A program made the position numbers and the translations under genes. This document shows, in pieces, positions 60,568 through 64,000 of a stretch of 64,000 nucleotides of DNA (within the stretch, counting starts at the first letter, position 1; the number at the start of each line of letters is the position of its first letter). The notes below the pieces were generated by a model. The model was given only the letters and a program-made list of their open reading frames with translations, had not been told where the DNA came from and did not search any database. This DNA is from Myxococcales bacterium (GTDB lineage: Bacteria > Myxococcota_A > Polyangia > Nannocystales > Nannocystaceae): positions 558,001 through 622,000 of the forward strand of contig JACKDU010000005.1 of NCBI GenBank assembly GCA_020633335.1, in the 5' to 3' direction.

Positions 60568-62916
60568 ATGGCCCGCTCTTCATTTCGCACGAAGCTCGTC
60601 CTGGTCGCCGGCGTCTCGGTGGCCGCCGGCCTCCTCCTCAGCGGCGGCGCGGCCTACGTCGGGATCCAGCGCCTCGGCGCCGACGCGGCCGAGGAGACCC
60701 AGCGGGGCCTCCGCTACGCCTCGACCGAGTACCTCGACAAGCACATCGACAACGTCGCTCAGCACCTGAGCATCGAGCTCGATCGCGCCGAGGCGGAGCT
60801 CGCGACCTTCGCGGCGATCCAGCAGCAGATCATCGATCACCAGGAGGAGCTGCAGCCGGTCCTCGACGCCGCCGCCAAGGCGCCGATGCTCAAGGACAAC
60901 CTGGTCTTCGACCCCAAGGGGCAGTGGTCGCAGACCGGCGACGCCGAGCCGACGACGGTCACGGCCTGGGGCTACCTCCACGAGCCCCCCGAGGCCGAGG
61001 GCGAGGCCCGGGCGATCCGCGAGGACGTCGCTCAGGCGATCGACGACACCGCGCTCATGGATCTGCTGATGCCGGCGATCGGCCGACACGGCTCGCGCAA
61101 GCTCCAGATCTACTACGTCGGCCCCAAGGAGCGCGCCTTCGCCCGCTTCTTCCCGGCGGTGCCGCTCGCGCAGACCCTCGACGAGAAGGACCCCGGCCAC
61201 AACGGAGAGGTCTTCTGGGACCACTTCTTCCCCAGTCTGGTCGAGGGGTGGACGAGCTGGGTCGGCCACAAGGAGCGCTTCGAGGACCTCGCGCGCCAGA
61301 TCACCTTCCTCTCGCCCTACGACGACGCGGCCGGCGGTGGACCGATCATCACCCTCTTCCAGCCGCTCTGGTCGGCCGATCGTACCCGCTTCGCCGGCGC
61401 CCTCGGCTTCGACCTCACCCTCACCGGGATCATCGACTACGTCGAGGAGGTCAAGCTCTTCGAGAGCGGCTTCGCCTTCCTCGCTCAGGACAACGGCAAC
61501 GTCTTCGCGATCAGCGAGCGCGGCAGCCGGACCCTCGGGCTCAGCACGACCTCCTCGGAGGGGGGCGGCGTCAGCCGCTACGATCAGTTCCTGGGGAAGA
61601 GCTCCGAGGCGGCGATCCGCGACCTCAAGCTGCCGGAGGGCGAGGCCGCCGAGAGCCGGGAGATCGTCCTCGGCGGGCACAACTACGTCCTCGAGCTCAA
61701 GCGCCTCGCCCCCTTCAATGTCTGGGGTGGGACCGACGAGATCACCGAGGCCCGCTGGGTGGTCGGCTTCGTGGTCCCCGAGGAGGAGATCTACGCCGCC
61801 CTCGCGGCCGCCCAGACCGCGGTCAACCAGAGCTCGCGCGAGGTCCTCGTCTACCAGGTGGCGATCACCCTGGTCACCCTGGCGGCGCTGATGCTCTGGC
61901 TCATCATCGTCTCGCGGCGCCTGACCTCGAGCCTGGTCGCGCTCTCGAAGGGCGCCGGCGAGATCGCCCAGAAGAACTACGACGTCACCGTCCCGGTCGA
62001 GACCGAGGACGAGATCGGCGCGCTCGGCCAGGTCTTCAACCAGATGGTCGGCGAGATCCGCGAGCACACCGAGAACCTCGAGGGCCTGGTCAAGCAGCGG
62101 ACCTCGCAGCTCGAGGACGCGAACGCCGAGATCCTCGCGCTCAACGAGCGCCTCAAGGAGGAGAACCTGCGGATGGGCGCCGAGCTCGACGTCGCCCGCC
62201 GCCTCCAGATGATGGTGCTGCCGGCGACCTCGGAGCTCGAGGCGGTCCGCGAGCTCGACATCGCCGGCTTCATGCGGCCGGCGGACGAGGTCGGCGGCGA
62301 CTACTACGACGTCCTCCAGGGCTCGCGCGCGCTCAAGCTCGGGATCGGCGACGTCACCGGCCACGGCCTCGAGAGCGGGGTGCTCATGCTGATGGTCCAG
62401 ACCGCGGTCCGGACCCTCCTGGCGAGCGACGAGCTCGATCCCCGCCGCTTCCTGGCGATCATCAACCGGGTGATCTGCGACAACATCGCCCGCACCAGCA
62501 TCGACCGGACGCTGACGCTCTCGCTCCTCGACTACAAGGACGGCGTCCTCACCCTCGCCGGTCAGCACGAGGAGGTCGTGGTCGTCCGCGCGGGCGGCGA
62601 GGTCGAGCGGATCGACACGATGGACCTCGGCCTGCCGATCGGCATCGAGCGCGAGATCAGCGACTTCATCGACCTCAAGGAGATCCGCCTGGCGGTCGGC
62701 GACGTCGTCGTCCTCTACACCGACGGGATCACCGAGGCGGAGAACGACGCCGGCGAGCACTACGAGATCGACCGGCTCTGCGGCGCGGTCCAGCGGGCCC
62801 GCGGCCTCGGGGCCGACGAGATCCGCGACGCCCTCGTCGCCGACGTGATGGCCCACATCGGCCGCCACAAGATCCTCGACGACATCACCACGGTGATCCT
62901 CAAGCGGGTCGCCTAG
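60568..62916 (+). CDS. SpoIIE/RsbU-type PP2C phosphatase with extracytoplasmic sensor
   Basis: 782 residues. Helix 1 (LVLVAGVSVAAGLLLSGGAA), a ~360-residue extracytoplasmic dCache-like sensor (GALGFDLTLTGIIDYV), helix 2 (VAITLVTLAALMLWLIIV), HAMP (SLVALSKGAGEIAQKNYDVT), a coiled coil, and a SpoIIE phosphatase at ~560-780. The phosphatase has FMRPADEVGGDYYD, GIGDVTGHGLESG and LYTDGITEAEND, so the metal-binding Asp residues are present. It should dephosphorylate a STAS antagonist in response to an outside signal. The likely target is the STAS protein at 63507, with the kinase-like protein at 62937 between. Confidence 0.92.
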   Translation: MARSSFRTKLVLVAGVSVAAGLLLSGGAAYVGIQRLGADAAEETQRGLRYASTEYLDKHIDNVAQHLSIELDRAEAELATFAAIQQQIIDHQEELQPVLDAAAKAPMLKDNLVFDPKGQWSQTGDAEPTTVTAWGYLHEPPEAEGEARAIREDVAQAIDDTALMDLLMPAIGRHGSRKLQIYYVGPKERAFARFFPAVPLAQTLDEKDPGHNGEVFWDHFFPSLVEGWTSWVGHKERFEDLARQITFLSPYDDAAGGGPIITLFQPLWSADRTRFAGALGFDLTLTGIIDYVEEVKLFESGFAFLAQDNGNVFAISERGSRTLGLSTTSSEGGGVSRYDQFLGKSSEAAIRDLKLPEGEAAESREIVLGGHNYVLELKRLAPFNVWGGTDEITEARWVVGFVVPEEEIYAALAAAQTAVNQSSREVLVYQVAITLVTLAALMLWLIIVSRRLTSSLVALSKGAGEIAQKNYDVTVPVETEDEIGALGQVFNQMVGEIREHTENLEGLVKQRTSQLEDANAEILALNERLKEENLRMGAELDVARRLQMMVLPATSELEAVRELDIAGFMRPADEVGGDYYDVLQGSRALKLGIGDVTGHGLESGVLMLMVQTAVRTLLASDELDPRRFLAIINRVICDNIARTSIDRTLTLSLLDYKDGVLTLAGQHEEVVVVRAGGEVERIDTMDLGLPIGIEREISDFIDLKEIRLAVGDVVVLYTDGITEAENDAGEHYEIDRLCGAVQRARGLGADEIRDALVADVMAHIGRHKILDDITTVILKRVA

Positions 62917-62936
62917 CACCACCTCCGGAGAGCGGC

Positions 62937-63503
62937 ATGGACGAACGAATCGGCGATTTCCCGGACCTCACGGCGCTCGACGCCGAGGTGGCGATCGAGC
63001 TCTATCCGGAGACCTTCCCGGTCCGTTGGGATCTCTGCGGCGCGACCGCGGACTTCTTCGCGACCTACTTCTCGCGGCTCCCGCGCTGCGGGGGCGACGA
63101 CGACGACATCCTCCGGGCCGAGGTCGAGAACGCGATCTCCTACGTCCTCAACGAGGCGGTCGAGAACGCGGTGAAGTTCCAGCGGGGCGGGACCATCACC
63201 GTCCGCGTCGGCGTCCATGAGGGCGCGCTGGTCTTCGTCGTCGGCAACTGGATCGCCCGGGCGACGGCCGACGCGCTGAGGCCGCGCCTGCGGGAGCTGA
63301 TCGAGGGGGACGCGCAGGAGATGCTCCTGCGCCGGGTCGAGGAGAACGCAGCCAACCCCGCGGCCGGCGTCTCGGGGCTCGGTTTCCTCACAATGATCAC
63401 GGATTATGAGGCCCAGCTCGGCTGGCGGATCTCCGCCCCCGAAGAGCAAGCTGAGCGCGTCTTCTTCCGCACGATGGCACGTCTGCCGATCCACAGGACC
63501 TAA
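62937..63503 (+). CDS. GHKL-type anti-sigma-like ATP-binding protein (slr1658-like)
   Basis: 188 residues, ATG with GGAG upstream. The N box is intact (ISYVLNEAVENAVKFQRGG), while the later GHKL motifs are weak (GVSGLGFLTMITDYEA). This layout is that of the slr1658/DUF6272 group found with slr1659-type STAS proteins and SpoIIE phosphatases. It is expected to bind the STAS partner and phosphorylate it. It sits between the phosphatase and the STAS gene (3 bases apart). No sigma-factor gene is near, so the final target is unknown. Confidence 0.82.
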   Translation: MDERIGDFPDLTALDAEVAIELYPETFPVRWDLCGATADFFATYFSRLPRCGGDDDDILRAEVENAISYVLNEAVENAVKFQRGGTITVRVGVHEGALVFVVGNWIARATADALRPRLRELIEGDAQEMLLRRVEENAANPAAGVSGLGFLTMITDYEAQLGWRISAPEEQAERVFFRTMARLPIHRT

Positions 63504-63506
63504 GCC

Positions 63507-63848
63507 ATGGAAGTCAGCGACTCCAGCTACCGGGTCTGGTACGACCCCACGAATTCGACCGTCTACTTCGAAGGCTCGCTGCGCCTCGGGACGGCCGACT
63601 ACGAGCCGATCACGCGCCTCCTCCACGACGTCCTGGCCGGGAATCCGCCGCACCTCACGCTCCACATGCTGGAGCTCGTCTTCCTCAATTCGTCGGGGAT
63701 CAACACGCTCTACAAGTTCGCGATCGCCCTCCGCAAGCAGGGCAAGACCGCGGTGTCGGTCCGCGGCGCGGCGTCGATCCCCTGGCAGACCAAGTCGCTC
63801 GCCAACCTCAAGAAGTTCCTGCCGACGATCGAGATCGACGTGCAGTAG
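63507..63848 (+). CDS. STAS-type antagonist (slr1659-like)
   Basis: 113 residues. A STAS-like fold: VWYDPTNSTVYFEGSLRLG, then LTLHMLELVFLNSSGINTLY with the Ser-Gly that in anti-sigma antagonists is the phosphorylation site, then FAIALRKQGKTAVSVRGAAS. The slr1659 group is known next to slr1658-type ATPases. By family analogy, the unphosphorylated form binds the partner at 62937, and the phosphatase at 60568 restores it. It is last in the plus-strand run and convergent with the next gene. Confidence 0.85.
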   Translation: MEVSDSSYRVWYDPTNSTVYFEGSLRLGTADYEPITRLLHDVLAGNPPHLTLHMLELVFLNSSGINTLYKFAIALRKQGKTAVSVRGAASIPWQTKSLANLKKFLPTIEIDVQ

Positions 63849-63851
63849 GCC

Positions 63852-64000
63852 TCAGCGGGCGGCCGCGAGCTGCCCGCGCATGAGCAGGTAGTAGGCGACG
63901 CCCGAGGCGGCGACGCCCGAGAACCACGCGCCGCTGGCGAGGAAGGCGAGGCTCGGGACCACGTAGCCGAGGCCGACGACCGCGAGGCCGACGACCATCG
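63852..64000 (-). CDS. membrane protein, C-terminal end or small protein
   Basis: On the minus strand a frame runs from the right edge to the TGA at 63852-63854: VVGLAVVGLGYVVPSLAFLA, then SGAWFSGVAASGVAYYLLMR. That is two hydrophobic helices and a short tail (GQLAAAR). An ATG at 63998 would make a 48-residue protein, but a longer gene starting outside the window is equally possible. Family unknown. Confidence 0.6.
   Translation of the reverse strand, partial: MVVGLAVVGLGYVVPSLAFLASGAWFSGVAASGVAYYLLMRGQLAAAR

Noticed and set aside
60580..62922. Minus-strand open frame covering the SpoIIE phosphatase gene
   Set aside because: Same-length shadow caused by high GC3; the plus-strand product has full PP2C motifs.
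1..64000. tRNA, rRNA, complete insertion sequence or prophage genes
   Set aside because: No transposase, integrase or structural phage motifs and no RNA gene signature were seen by reading; a covariance-model scan was not possible here.

Overview
The window is about 70% GC with very strong GC3 codon bias. It encodes four membrane-anchored Ser/Thr protein kinases, many secreted lipoproteins with low-complexity linkers, an IgGFc-binding-type surface protein, a possible MYXO-CTERM tail, an FHA-GGDEF cyclase and an eCIS-core (DUF4157) protein. This combination points to a myxobacterium (Myxococcota), most likely near the Nannocystaceae. That assignment is inferred from gene content, not from a marker tree. 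I found no rRNA, tRNA, CRISPR array or complete insertion sequence, and no gene-free stretch longer than 300 bases.

Layout. 1-1423: end of a sulfatase, a VOC protein and a small unknown gene. 1432-7774 (minus): kinase with WD40 propeller, membrane protein, histidine kinase. 7990-10932: NRAMP-like transporter, unknown protein, MAPEG protein, secreted Cys-rich protein. 10954-20121 (minus): IgGFc-type lipoprotein, FadL-type porin and three tandem paralogous lipoproteins of unknown function. 20343-30082: beta-barrel protein, multi-TM kinase, CAP and CBM9 lipoproteins, TPR protein, zinc amidohydrolase, and glutamate-cysteine ligase fused to CBS domains. 30191-34204: kinase, divergent unknown gene, YihY protein. 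34490-37738: a 1082-residue protein with an eCIS-core domain, an ADP-ribosyltransferase-like domain and a kinase-fold domain. 37948-46342: kinase, secreted proteins, PEGA lipoprotein, AI-2E-type transporter, degenerate ANL enzyme, TPR/barrel protein. 46188-53808: penicillin-binding protein, FHA-GGDEF, mutL (frame broken), miaA, accA. 53823-58750: TPR-pseudorhomboid and Suv3-type RNA helicase. 58827-63848: a partner-switching cluster. 63852-64000: end of a membrane protein.

Three things stand out. First, a family of short elements with a strict 14-base period (CATGT-N9-CATGT) occurs at seven places. Five are in gaps or at uncertain gene starts, and two are in the mutL linker, one exactly where the mutL frame breaks. 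Second, the partner-switching cluster has two kinase/antagonist pairs around one PP2C phosphatase. In one pair both the ATP-site Asn and the STAS phospho-Ser are missing, and that STAS domain is fused to a methyltransferase. Third, the eCIS-core/ART/kinase-fold protein looks like a multidomain toxin or effector.
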